DNA of 42,240 bases from Smittium mucronatum (lineage: Eukaryota; Kickxellomycota; Harpellomycetes; Harpellales; Legeriomycetaceae), in contig LSSL01000350.1 in NCBI GenBank assembly GCA_001953115.1, positions 1-42,240 of the forward strand. The letters run 5' to 3'. The notes beneath the pieces are model-generated. The model saw only the letters and a program-made list of their open reading frames with translations, was not told the DNA's origin and ran no database searches. Within the stretch, counting starts at the first letter, position 1; every line of letters begins with the position of its first letter. Positions 12,281 to 21,650 of the stretch are shown one piece after another. The translations under genes were made by a program, and so were the position numbers.

Positions 12281-12430
12281 AAAGATAATCAGGCTATATA
12301 CCCTCAATTTTGTTCCACTGTGCTTTTTATTCCAAAAATTGAGCTTTTTAACAGTTGAGTTTTTTTGTCAACTTCATTTTTGCATTTTGAGTTAAGTTTT
12401 CGTTCAGCAGAGTAAAAAAATTTAATAATA

Positions 12431-12539
12431 CTGATATCCTTTCAGATTAAATCTTCAGTTTTATCTGATATCCTTTCAGATTAAATCTTCAGTTTTATCT
12501 GATATTCTTTCAGATTAAATCTTCAGTTTTATCTGATAT
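12431..12539. repeat. 34-bp tandem repeat, three copies plus 7 bp
   Basis: Units start at 12431, 12465 and 12499 with CTGATATCCTTTCAG (the third has ATTC) and run through TTAAATCTTCAGTTTTAT. A final CTGATAT ends at 12539. Copies differ at a single base, so the expansion is recent compared with the surrounding decay. The unit contains an imperfect CAGAT/ATCTG symmetry. 34 is not a multiple of three. Confidence 0.95.
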
Positions 12540-15130
12540 GGGCTGAAGTCTTCTTCTTTATAATTGATAATTTTTTTCTTATCCATATTTGACTCAGGGT
12601 CAAAACACAATTTTATGTGAGGTTTAGAGATATAAATTTTTTTTCTATTGTTTTTTTCGTAAAAATCGTTTATTTTTAAGTCTCCTCAACATCTGTTCAA
12701 ATTTTTGTTCACACAATAGTAAACGGTACTTTTGAACTTTTTATAAATTTTTGTTTAGCAAATCATCATGGTTTTTATTTTTTTAATGGTTTCTGAGAGG
12801 TCAGCCTGAATCCGATTAATTTTATATTTATCCATTTTATAAAAGATAATGAATTTAATTCTTTTAGAAAAAAATGATGAGATGATTAGTAAGTAAGTAA
12901 TATAATAAATTTTATTATCTGGTTATTCATTTAAAACTAGTACTTTCATCACATCAGAGTTCTAAAAAATCAATCAGCTCCTTCTAAATAATTTTTATCC
13001 AAAATTATAAATCCTTTTTAATACGGCTGGATTTTTTTTTAATTAAATTTATATCAGAAATCCAATAAATTATGAGAAAACCGTCAACAAAAACAGCGAA
13101 TGTTATTCGAAAAAAATTATTTAATTTAATTTAAGATTATAGACAAATCGCAAGATTTTTACTCTGGTATTTATCAAAAATATTTCCATTTTAAATAATA
13201 TTCATATACCCTACTAATTTATTAGAATCTCTTAAAATTTTCCATATATATGTAATAACATCATTTAAAAGTTATAATAATAACTTTACGAAATATCAGT
13301 TAGTTTTTTAGCACTTTAATACTTATAAATAAACCATAATAACAATATTTAAAAGATAAAAAAAAAATTTCTACTTTTTTAAGTTTATATATAATCGATT
13401 TTAAATAAAAAAATGGCCTGGAACGTTCTTATTGATATTTTTAGATCATTTTCGAGCACAGAATACCAAGTCATGTATATACCTATATCTGCTCATATTT
13501 TCAAATAATTATTATTTTCGGATATTCCCCAAGAATAATTTTAAAATTATGAAAATCTAGTAAAAAATAAAATGAATATTATACAAGTAAACATTTACAA
13601 TATTTACTTATTTACTTATTAACTTATAGATAATTTTTTATATATCGGAATTATCATCTTTTTTTTCTAATGTTACAATTTTTTTAGGTACTTAATTGAA
13701 ATCAGTGAAAGATTAAAACTCAGAGAAAATACACAAAATCTTTAAAAATAAATATTTTTTTCACATTTTAAATGTATCTATCAAAGTTTAAGAGAATAGA
13801 TAATTTACAATGCTGAAATGATTAATATTATTATAATTTTTTCTTTAATTTTTTTTCTCTTTTGATTATTATATTATCTTATATAATGTGTCTAATAAGA
13901 TACACAATGGTGTCTACAGTTTCATTTTACCTGATTAAATAAGTCTAAAATTAGATCTGATTTTCTAAATTTTTATAAGATAGAAAGATAGAGAACTTTC
14001 ATATTTAAATAGCTTGATTAAAATAAAAAATAGTATTTATAGTAACTACTTATAAAATATTTTCATGTTTCTTCTGCTTACAATTTTAGATCTTGTATTT
14101 TTGGCTCATTTTTTGGTCAAGATTATAAATTTTCTTAATTTTATATTATAAATAATTTCATAAATCTAAAATGAAAAATTTACCCTATCATTGGTAAATA
14201 AATTCAAAATTATTAAAAATTTCTGGATGATGACGATCTTTTGAATAATATAGGATAAAGCTATAATTTTCATTATAGTGAAAGAAAATTTGTTGCATTG
14301 GAATTTGATTGAAGTAAAGAGAGATATATTAAAGTTATTTTTTGATTCAAACCCCCTTTTTATATGTTTTTTTTTTGATTTTCTTCATATTTAAAAATTA
14401 AGAAAAATATCATTTTTTGAGGAATATGAAATACAATAATAAAAAGCTATATAAATTTATCAAAAATATCTCAATAAAGCTTAGTTAAACTATAAATAGT
14501 TTTAAAAAATATTAATGTGGAAATTTGATCTTTATTGCTGATAGCAGGCTAGATAGACGTCCTCCTGTGTATAAACTTCTTTTCTTTATAAGTATTGTAA
14601 GTTTCATAATTGATAAATTTTCAAAATCAGCCATTCATTTAATATTTTTTTTCTCTTCTATTTTTTTTAGATGAATACTGTATTTCATTCTGACCGAATC
14701 ATAAATAATTTTATCTTTTGTTTCCAGTCATGTCTCAAGATATTAAAGTTCTTCAAAGCTATAAATATATCTGTGATCACACATATACTTTCCAAGGGGG
14801 TAACTATTTTTTTCTCATAATTTTAAAAATATCTTTTAAGTTCATATGAAGATTTTCTAATATGATTATTTCACTAACGCAAATAGGTTCTGGATAATTT
14901 TTTATAGCAAAAATTAAATTTGAGAATATTTGCGTAAAATCTATTTCTTGAGAATGAGAAATTGTACTTCCAATTTCATAATTTCTTTTTTTTTAATATC
15001 ACAAATCCAGATTTTCGATAGAGATCTATATATCATTTATCATCTATTATGGAAATTTCACTATTGGTTCTACCACATTCCTCAACTCTGAAAACTTTTG
15101 AAGAATTTTTTAAAAATTACCACCATTTAT
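12540..15130. other. AT-rich region with no supported gene
   Basis: No domain was recognised. A short + frame at 14730 (MSQDIKVLQSYKYICDHTYT, preceded by TTTCCAG) is the most protein-like item but is only about 39 codons. Nothing else stands out. Confidence 0.45.
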
Positions 15131-15135
15131 TTTCC

Positions 15136-15241
15136 ATTAGTCTTCATACTGACATTGATGCATGGAATCTTCGAAATCAGGGCATTAATTGACGATTCTT
15201 GTAAGGATATCACCTCTACTTCTCTTTTAACACATCACTAA
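15136..15241 (+). pseudogene. Possible retroelement aspartic protease scrap
   Basis: One + frame reads FPLVFILTLMHG, then IFEIRALIDDSCKDITSTSL and ends LTHH before a TAA. The block R-A-L-I-D followed by a Ser-rich turn and S-x-S-L-L resembles the active-site strand of retrotransposon aspartic proteases (A-L-x-D-S-G-A/S-x-x-x-F-I). The catalytic Asp would be kept, but the S-G is displaced to D-S-C. No neighbouring RT was recognised. It lies 0.9 kb upstream of the chromovirus 5' LTR, so it would belong to a different, older element. Confidence 0.25.
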
Positions 15242-15319
15242 ATTTTCCCTTAAATAAACTATCTTACTTCCCTGAATAATATATCTTACTTTTCTGAAAT
15301 AAACTGGCTGTCTAATAAT

Positions 15320-15425
15320 GAAAAAATAATTTACAATTAATTATTAGTGCCATATCCCAAATACCTGATAAATTATTATTTGGGATAGTTGGTAAGATTT
15401 AATTATTGGACATAGTTATTTTTTC
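15320..15425. repeat. 106-bp imperfect palindrome (foldback or MITE-like)
   Basis: The outer arms GAAAAAATAA (15320-15329) and TTATTTTTTC (15416-15425) are perfect complements. The inner arms TATCCCAAAT (15353-15362) and ATTTGGGATA (15378-15387) are also perfect, with a 15-nt loop. The sequence between outer and inner arms is partly complementary too (ATTATTAGTGCCA against GTTGGTAAGATTTAATTAT). The whole could fold into one long hairpin. It may be a miniature inverted-repeat element; no flanking target duplication is clear. Confidence 0.7.
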
Positions 15426-15649
15426 AGAAAGAATTATTTGATAGTTTCGGCTTCTAAAACAACTTTTTTACAAGATTAAGGTCAAGATATATTATAATCA
15501 ATTTCTAGTTTATAAAATTTAAAACATTTTCTCAATTAAGACTTTGGAAAAATCAACTTATACTTTTTAATAAATTTTTATTTCCACCTTCTTTTCATTT
15601 TTACTATTAAAAAAATCCTATTTTCAAAATATATTATATTTTTGTATAG

Positions 15650-15850
15650 TTTTTTGCAAACTTTTGCTAGTTCTAAATTTTTATTTGCAGTATATTTTTG
15701 TGTAAAGTTTTATTTAAGATGACAACTCTCCCAAAAATTCGATCCCCTCTCTCGATTAACTTTCTTCCATTTATAGTGATTTTCCTGTGGCTCTTTCGTC
15801 TTACATCTGCAGTTTTTTTGTATGTATGATCCCAAATGACTCATATTTAT
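15650..15850 (-). other. Unassigned GC-richer patch with a basic open frame
   Basis: The minus strand is open for about 50 codons (VIWDHTYKKTADVRRKSHRK, then ITINGRKLIERGDRIFGR). The + strand has a 37-codon hydrophobic frame (MTTLPKIRSPLSINFLPF...). Neither is recognised. The patch precedes the chromovirus by 250 bp and may be the eroded end of another element. Confidence 0.2.
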
Positions 15851-16107
15851 ATTCCTGAATCCAACTACAGTACTTTTTCGTAATCGGTTGAAATCCTCAA
15901 TTTTCTTTGGTTGTTCTCCGAGTTTCTATAAATTCCCTATTTGCTGATAAATATAGTATAATAAACTTAATAATAGTGTTAATAAATGAAATTATGACTA
16001 TTTAGCTTTTGGACTTTTGGCTTTAAAACCTCGTAGGATAAAATTTGCCATTAAGCTCTGCTTCTTAGTTTAATACAAAAATATCAAAGTTATTTGATTT
16101 AAATCCA

Positions 16108-16375
16108 GTCTAATGAGTTCCTCTCATTCCCCGATATTTAAGATAATAATAATAAATATAAAAATTTGAGAAAATTAATACACTCTCTGAGATATTTTAT
16201 TTAATAATAGATCACCAATATTTTGAACTGATTACGTTCGATTGATATTTAACCTAATACCTAGGCATAATGTAATTGCTAAGTCCTTCAAAATTTTTAT
16301 TTCATATTATCCTTCCATCTTCTGTCTTTTATCTTAATATTAAAACAATAAATCATCTAGGTAATCCTTGACCCA
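16108..16375 (+). repeat. 5' LTR of the chromovirus
   Basis: It is recognised by similarity to 21373-21650. Shared blocks include ATCACCAATATTT, CCTAGGCATAAT and TCCTTCAAAA-TTT, and both copies end in CCTTGAC followed by CCCA. The start is uncertain by about 6 bp; if the LTR starts with TG it begins at 16114 and the CA end is 16374-16375. Length is about 262-268 bp, short but normal for this group. No convincing tRNA primer-binding site was seen immediately downstream (GAACGTTTGAAATAC). Confidence 0.85.
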
Positions 16376-16440
16376 GAACGTTTGAAATACTTCTTTATTA
16401 TAATTTTTCCTACTCTAAAAAGCTAGTTCAATCGGAAAAG

Positions 16441-17400
16441 ATGGATCTCAGAGAATTATTCCCACAAGATTAGGAACCTTTGGAACAAGACGAACTTTTT
16501 GACATTTTAAATATAAATGAACAATCTCAAGCTCAGCTACATCGATAAAACTTCATGGAACCAATACCATTAAACCAAGATGTGTTTCAAATTATGAAAA
16601 ACATCCATAATCCTATATATGCAGCTTATATTCTCCCAAATGCTCCAAGATTTGATTGTGCAGTAAAAAATAACCTGAATTAACTGCCGGTATAGATCTC
16701 TAATTCTGGATATGACCGGAAGTATTCGATATATCATGTAAACAGATAGAGCTCATCAAAACCCATATGAACGGACAATCGGGAAAATTTTTATGCTCTC
16801 TGATCTCAAAATCGGCTTTTACGGCACATTCTATATCATTCCATATGAAATAAGAGGCGTTACACTCGGAATTTCAACATAATTTTTTAGACCCAATCCA
16901 TATATTTCGGATTGTAGATTACTCAGAGAATGTAAAGTAAGTAGCAGTAATTCTGCGGCATAGAATGTGGAATTTATTTCGTTGACTAGAAATGGAGAAT
17001 TTGTTATAAAAACCATGATAGACCAGTTCATAATTTGTCTGTCGTTATCAATCATATACTACTTGGATTTTACTGATTTTTTGAATACATTATAAGTAAA
17101 TTAAGGCCGTGCTGTAATAATTAATTGCCTTATGGTAACCTTTACATAATAAGACGTAATCAAACCACCTTTAGACAATTACATCCACTCAAAAGGCGCA
17201 ATGTGTAACAATACATACCAAAGTTTATATCATGTGCCACTTTAGCCGATAAAATTATGAATAAATTTGTGCCATATCAAGCCGCCAGAGACCACCACTC
17301 AACCAAAAATAAAAAACCAGTAGATATGATCTCTGAATCTGTTTTTACTGTGGAACTATCGGTCACATTTTCACCTAATGCCCAAAGAAACATTTCTTGG
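16441..17400 (+). pseudogene. gag: Chromovirus Gag with CCHC zinc knuckle, decayed
   Basis: The likely start is ATG 16441 (MDLRELFPQD), 66 bp after the LTR. Gag would form the virus-like particle. In-frame TAG and TAA stops appear within the first 40 codons, and the frame then changes repeatedly (for example IGFYGTFYIIPYEIRGVTLG near 16812). Near the 3' end a nucleic-acid-binding knuckle is clear: Cys codons at 17340 and 17349, His at 17364 and Cys at 17379 give C-x2-C-x4-H-x4-C (CFYCGTIGHIFT, stop, C). The stop codon 17376-17378 falls inside the knuckle just before its last Cys. A minus-strand frame at 16831-17055 is a shadow of this gene. Confidence 0.8.
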
Positions 17401-17519
17401 GAAAAAAACGATCCAATATTATTACGGAAATAACCGCTGGGTACTAACCTTATTAATAATAGTATTGGTTCAAATATAACAACTTTATATTTTCAACAAT
17501 TTTTTTTAAAAAAAATACT

Positions 17520-17760
17520 AAATCTTATCTGAATAATAAATGTATTATTGATTCCTGCACCTTCGAAAACTTTATAGACCTGGTAATTTCTGCGAATGAA
17601 AAATTAAAATCCAAGAGAGTCAAAAACCAAATAAATTTTGAAATTATGGGTGGAAAATCGGTTTTGGATTTACAAATATCTAGAGTTTATTAGAATATAA
17701 AATTAGATCTTTTAGAAAATCTGAATAGCCGTGTAGATTTTGATCCAATAAATTAACCAA
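17520..17760 (+). pseudogene. Chromovirus aspartic protease, decayed
   Basis: The frame CIIDSCTFENFIDLVIS matches the active-site strand of retropepsin-like proteases, normally D-S-G-A-T-x-x-F-I. The catalytic Asp (17550-17552) is kept, while the Gly is Cys and the following residue Thr. Downstream INFEIMGGKSVLDLQIS gives the expected second-lobe strands before a stop at about 17691. The position between the zinc knuckle and RT is as expected. Such a domain cleaves Gag-Pol in the particle; here it cannot be made as part of an intact polyprotein. Confidence 0.75.
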
Positions 17761-18130
17761 ACACCTCGGTAGTACTTTTAATCTCATAGCTTAAACACCA
17801 TAATCCCTCTATCGATTGATAATTCAAAAAAATCAAGTTCAACTCACGATTTTGTATTCAAAATTTCATTTATAATAAGCCCAACTCGAAAGCTATTTTC
17901 TCGGTACCAGAAGACTACTCAGATATTTAAACTAACACATCCGAACATTTTTTTAAACCAACATCAGATTCTGAAAGTGAATAATTCTTTGAATTCGTAA
18001 TAATCGATGAATTGGATGAAACCAAGCTTACCCCGTAAGAAGAATTAAAAAACCGGAGCTTCTGCGGAAGTAAAACCACTACTACCAAAGAAGTCTTAGG
18101 TGAACCCCAAGATTTTTATAAAATCCTTCC

Positions 18131-18955
18131 AGAACTGAGTAAATATATGCAACTATTCCAAAAAAAAATTCTGACATTTTATACCCCCCCCCCCCAAAAA
18201 AAAATAATACGACTACCCATTCGATAAGATCTGGGGCAGCATTCCATCATGGAGACCGATATATTCTCTATCTCCTGAAGCGACTGGTGTACTAAAAAAT
18301 TAGTTTGATGAGAACCTCGATAAATGGATTTATTAAAAGATTTAAATCTCACTGCGGATCTTCGATAATTTTCGTGAAAATTATGGATGGCACCCTGGAT
18401 TTGTGAATCGATTACTGCAATCTGAATAAAATCAAAATCAAGAATCGACACCCCCTCCCTCTTATTGATGATTCATTATATCACTTAATGGAAGCAAAGT
18501 TATTTACCTTATTAGACCTCCGTGGGTATTACAACTTAATAAAGATTTTAAATTACAATGAGTATAAAACGGAATTCAGGTGCATATATGGCAGCTTCAA
18601 ATACCTGGCCATGCCCTTTATATTAAAAAATTCACCTGTGAACTTTCAACACTTTATCGATGACGTGCTTCAGGTTATTTTGGATGAATAATGATTGCAT
18701 ATTTGGATTATATACTTATGTATTCCAAAAGTATGGAACGTAACGTAAGGCATGTCAAATTTGTATTGAATAAACTAATCGAGAACAATCGTTGAATAAA
18801 ACTAGAAAACATATGTTCCGCGCAAGCGACGTAAAATTTTTATGCCATGTAATATCTAAGGACGGAGTTAAAAAAGACCCAACAAAGATATCTAATGTAA
18901 GAGACTGTATTACACTAAAAACAGTAAAAGTCATACAAGTATTTTTTGCTTCGTA
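18131..18955 (+). pseudogene. pol: Chromovirus reverse transcriptase, decayed
   Basis: RT segments appear in order over three frames: RPIYSLSP (about 18252-18275); GFIKRFKSHCGSSIIFVK; IDYCNLNKIKIKNRHPLPLI; the palm strand LFTLLDLRGYYNLIKI with its catalytic Asp intact (open frame 18488-18691); and MIAYLDYILMYSK, where the Y-x-D-D box at 18700-18711 reads YLDY, so the last catalytic Asp (18709-18711, TAT) is lost. A frame change lies at about 18690. The thumb follows as VISKDGVKKDPTKISNVRDC. Stops interrupt the fingers (18289-18291 and near 18427). A C12A9 homopolymer sits at 18184-18204 in the N-terminal part. The enzyme family copies element RNA into DNA; this copy is dead. The minus-strand frame 18179-18451 is a shadow. 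Confidence 0.92.
18184..18195. repeat. C12 tract (followed by A9)
   Basis: A run of twelve C followed by nine A interrupts the RT coding segment where related proteins have a short L-P-P-H-R stretch. It is one of six G/C homopolymers of 11 or more bases in the window. It may have grown from a proline codon pair by slippage. Confidence 0.9.
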
Positions 18956-19046
18956 AAATAATAAATAAAATTATTCCCAACTTATCACAGTATAAATTAC
19001 CACAGTTAACAATACTAAAAAGGGAAATATTTTAATTACTCATCAA

Positions 19047-19410
19047 ATGAAAGCAATAATTCCAAAAAATAATTATGACGCTTACAGAATCAACATTATT
19101 CAATACGATGACCCGAAAAAGCATAATACATTGGAAACCGGTGCATCCGACTACGCAATGAGAGCAATTCTATTTCAAAATAATGAGAGTAGTGATCTAA
19201 AAAAAATTGTATATGTATCTCTAAAATTATCAACAGCGGAAATCAACCACGATTTACATGACAAGGAGCTTCTAGACATCGTTTCAGCGCTCAAAGAATG
19301 GCGCATCTATTTGAAAGGAGCAAAACATACATTCATAGTACTCTCGAATCATAAAAATCAGGATTATTTTAAAAATGCGAAAATTTTAAACCGCTGACAT
19401 TCAAGATGGA
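19047..19410 (+). pseudogene. Chromovirus RNase H, decayed
   Basis: A 116-codon open frame (19047-19397) carries the canonical order ETGASDYAM, STAEINHDLHDKELLDIV, EWRIYLKGAKHT and SNHKNQDYF. In active Ty3/gypsy RNase H the first block is T-D-A-S-D and the last T-D-H-K-N. Here the first catalytic Asp is Gly (19140-19142) and the last is Asn (19347-19349), while the Glu of D-K-E-L-L (19266-19268) is kept. The frame then ends and HSRWI continues the usual R-Q-A-R-W region after a stop. The ATG at 19047 is only the first Met of the surviving frame; the true polyprotein began upstream. The role would be removal of the RNA template during reverse transcription. Confidence 0.92.
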
Positions 19411-19419
19411 TCTAGAACT

Positions 19420-20340
19420 TCTCTAGGTACGTTTACATGATTAAATACTGGTAATGAAAACTTAGGGGAAAACCTGAAGCACTATCCAGAAGCTTCGAAT
19501 TTAAAGAATCCTTTAAACCTAGACCATAACATTCTTGACCCCAGAAATTACCTTAACTCTATTATTAGCGCCAGGATATCCTCAAATTTTATTGTAAAGA
19601 GAAAAGAAGCCGACCCGATAGGAACAGGAATCAAAAATAAATTAGTATTTGGGAGCCACATTATATTTTCCGAATTAATGCTAATGACAAACTGTATTAG
19701 CAACTTAGCCTTAATGCTAATACTAAAATTAATTCAAATATACCACGAATCACAACTAGCCAGATATACAGGGACCAAGAAGACAATCTCTAATTAAAAG
19801 ATAACATTGGCTTTTTGTTATTTGGTTATATGTAGATAATTACGTCCAAACCTGCGAGATATGAAACAGAAAATTTTCCAGAAAACATAAAAAACGGTCT
19901 TCTAAACCCACTACCAATTTCGAAAAAACCGTGGTCATCAATAAGTTTAAATTTTATAGAGGAATTACCGCAGTCAAAAGAAACCACTAACACATTTTTG
20001 ATAGTAAACTGAATTAAAAAGATTGAAATTTTATCTGATTAAACCAAATAACAATACCTAAAACTGCATTAAATTTATTAGTATCTAACATATTCTCAAA
20101 TTACAGATTTCCGGATAATAAAATATCGGATAGAGGAGTTCAGCTCACTTCAGGATTCTGCCAAATATTTCTAAAACTATATAAAATAAAATTTAAATTA
20201 TCAAATTCATTTCACACAAAAAAGGATGGCCAAAATGGGCGAGTAAATCAAATACAAGAACAATATTTGAGATTCGATGTAAATTTTCAACAATCTAACT
20301 GGTAACAGTTGTTAAAATTAGTGGAATTTGTGTATACTTA
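19420..20340 (+). pseudogene. Chromovirus integrase: zinc-binding region and DD35E core, decayed
   Basis: The zinc-binding H-H-C-C region is visible: His at 19744 kept, second His changed to Tyr (19765-19767), first Cys at 19853 kept, second Cys changed to TGA (19862-19864, CEI then stop). In the core, the first catalytic Asp is Asn (SLNFIEELPQSK, 19950-19952), the second is kept (SDRGVQLTS, 20129-20131) and the Glu is Gly (DGQNGRVNQ, 20237-20239). The last two sites are separated by exactly 35 residues, as in the DD35E integrase family, followed by EQYLRF and NFQQSNW. Multiple stops and frame changes are present. Before the zinc-binding region, 19450-19720 holds a weakly conserved linker. 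The enzyme would join element DNA to the host chromosome. Confidence 0.9.
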
Positions 20341-20543
20341 ATTTGATCCGCACATCGAAAAAACCAATCCATTTTTACTCGCTAATGGGGTCTAATTCGA
20401 AATTATCCAAAATTCAAAACTTTAACAATATGGTACCGGATGATGAAACAAGAGCCATGTAAAATAAGAACACCAATAGGATATAAATTTCCAATATATT
20501 AAAAAAGTTTTATAATTACTAGTCTACTGCCAACAAAATTTGG
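20341..20543 (+). pseudogene. Chromovirus integrase core-to-tail linker, decayed
   Basis: This connects the core to the C-terminal domain in several frames, with fragments such as EFVYT, HIEKTNPFLLANGV and ending in DYQQNLDER-like codons before 20544. No separate feature is visible. Confidence 0.5.
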
Positions 20544-20798
20544 ATGAAAGATAAGCCGCTAGAAGAAAGTGGTCTAGTATATTTGAACATTAGAAATACA
20601 ATAACAGGAGGAACCGCCAAAATATTAGACCATCTATTTAAAATACCATTTAGAATCAAATATAACATTATTAATGTAACATATAAATTAGTATTAACAA
20701 CCGAAATGAGGATTCACCCAGTATTTTATGTCTCTCTTCCTGAAATTCATACGCCTAACTCTACCCTGGATAGAAATATATCCAATAGCCTACCATAA
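20544..20798 (+). pseudogene. Chromovirus integrase C-terminal (GPY/F-type) domain
   Basis: An 84-codon open frame starts at 20544. Blocks KILDHLFKIPFRIKYN, NVTYKLVLTTEMRIHPVFYV and SLPEIHTPN match the end of fungal chromovirus integrases. The R-I-H-P-V-F-H-V-S-L signature is preserved with Tyr for the His. The G-P-F/Y motif itself is altered to K-I-P-F. The frame is continuous here, the longest intact piece of the integrase. The ATG is an internal Met of the former polyprotein, not a true start. Confidence 0.9.
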
Positions 20799-20805
20799 AA
20801 TACCC

Positions 20806-20985
20806 AAAATTATGAAATCATACTATTAGATATACTGGAATCAATATTTTTATGCAGAAATCTATAATAGTTGGTAAAATAAAAATATTCATCTGAATTT
20901 GAAAAATGCTGGATATCTAAACGAAAAATCAATAACCCAAAATCAATTTCAGATTTCCACTCCCAGAAAACTAAAATATAGTATA
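20806..20985 (+). pseudogene. Chromodomain of the chromovirus, decayed
   Basis: The + frame from about 20811 reads YEIILLDILESIFLCRNL, two stops, LVK, a stop, KYSSEFEKCWISKRKINN and SISDFH. This is the chromodomain pattern: Y-x-V-E-x-I-L-D then L-V-K-W-x-G-Y then W-E-P-x-x-N-L then F-H. The Trp of L-V-K-W is a TAA stop and the aromatic cage is therefore lost. In this group the domain binds methylated histone H3 and directs integration to heterochromatin; that role is known for the family and inferred here. Confidence 0.85.
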
Positions 20986-21055
20986 TTTCTCAAAGTGAGT
21001 CCACCCAAAAAAGTATATATAAACCAAAAAGATAGCTCTCAGGAATAAAAATAAA

Positions 21056-21217
21056 ATGGATGTGAGCAACAAAAAATGGAATATATTAATCGAACGAAAA
21101 ATTTCTTCAATAAAAGGGCAACAACGGTTTGGAAAAAGTTTTACGCATATAATTAAGTATGAATTTGCTTTTTTCCGCAACGCCATATGTTCAAACTTAT
21201 CTTTTGGGTGGTGGTGA
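21056..21217 (+). pseudogene. Putative C-terminal tail after the chromodomain
   Basis: A 53-codon open frame follows: MDVSNKKWNILIERKISS, then QQRFGKSFTHIIKYEFAFF and RNAICSNLSFGWW before TGA 21215-21217. It is in the right place to be the tail of Pol or the start of the 3' untranslated region. The regular spacing of charged and aromatic residues looks protein-like, but I cannot name a domain. A 91-codon frame on the opposite strand (20971-21246) overlaps it and could be the shadow or the real one; the + strand is preferred for its context. Confidence 0.35.
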
Positions 21218-21358
21218 AGCTCTAACATTGAGCTACACAATGCCATTTACCATTAGAAAAAATTAATCCTTATACACGTTTCAAAATTATCATAAATTCA
21301 AATTTATGAACCAAAAAAAAACTTGAAATATTATTGGACAATGCTTCAGACGACCACT

Positions 21359-21368
21359 TAGGAGGGAA
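21359..21368 (+). other. Polypurine tract of the chromovirus
   Basis: TAGGAGGGAA lies just upstream of the 3' LTR, where plus-strand DNA synthesis would be primed. It is shorter than is usual and separated from the LTR by a few bases, consistent with decay. Confidence 0.6.
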
Positions 21369-21372
21369 TTAG

Positions 21373-21650
21373 TTTATGATCTCCCCTCATTCCTCAATAA
21401 TTAAGCCAATAATAACAAATATAAAACATTGGCTCAAATTAATACAATTACATAGACCATGTAACTAAGAATTAATCACCAATATTTCAAACTGTTTACT
21501 TTTGATTAAAAATTAACCTATGACCTAGGCATAATTTAATAGTTAATTCCTTCAAAAATTTCACTCGTCCGATTATATTTTCATCATTTATCTTTTATCA
21601 TTATTATCACTACAAAAAATATTATATTAATTCCTTAACCTTGACACCCA
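21373..21650 (+). repeat. 3' LTR of the chromovirus
   Basis: It is homologous to 16108-16375, starting with TTTATGATCTCCCCTCATTC and ending CTTGACACCCA. If it starts with TG it begins at 21378. It is about 10 bp longer than the 5' copy. The two copies share blocks of 10-20 bp separated by many substitutions and small indels, implying an old insertion. Confidence 0.85.

Larger units (their letters stand above)
16108..21650 (+). mobile_element. Degenerate full-length Ty3/gypsy chromovirus
   Basis: About 5.5 kb lies between two related LTRs. Domains run in order: Gag, CCHC knuckle, aspartic protease, reverse transcriptase, RNase H, integrase (zinc-binding region, DD35E core, GPY/F-like tail) and chromodomain. 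That order, with integrase after RNase H and a terminal chromodomain, defines chromoviruses. The element is on the + strand and is richer in G/C than its flanks. It is inactive: every domain has stops or frameshifts and several catalytic residues are changed. LTR copies differ at many positions, so the insertion is old. Flanking hexamers TCTAA (16109-16113) and TTCAA (21651-21655) may be an eroded target duplication, but this is not certain. Confidence 0.95.

Noticed and set aside
16831..17055. 74-codon minus-strand frame
   Set aside because: Antisense shadow of chromovirus Gag.
18179..18451. 90-codon minus-strand frame
   Set aside because: Antisense shadow of the chromovirus RT, whose motifs are clear on the + strand; it ends in the C12 tract.
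16108..21650. Ciliate-type code (TAA/TAG as Gln) as the reason for in-frame stops
   Set aside because: The stops replace Trp, Cys, Arg, Tyr and other residues, include TGA, and occur together with frameshifts and catalytic substitutions, so they reflect decay.
16108..21650. RIP-type C-to-T mutation as the sole cause of decay
   Set aside because: Catalytic changes include A-to-G and G-to-T events as well as transitions of the RIP type; no clear dinucleotide bias can be shown by eye.
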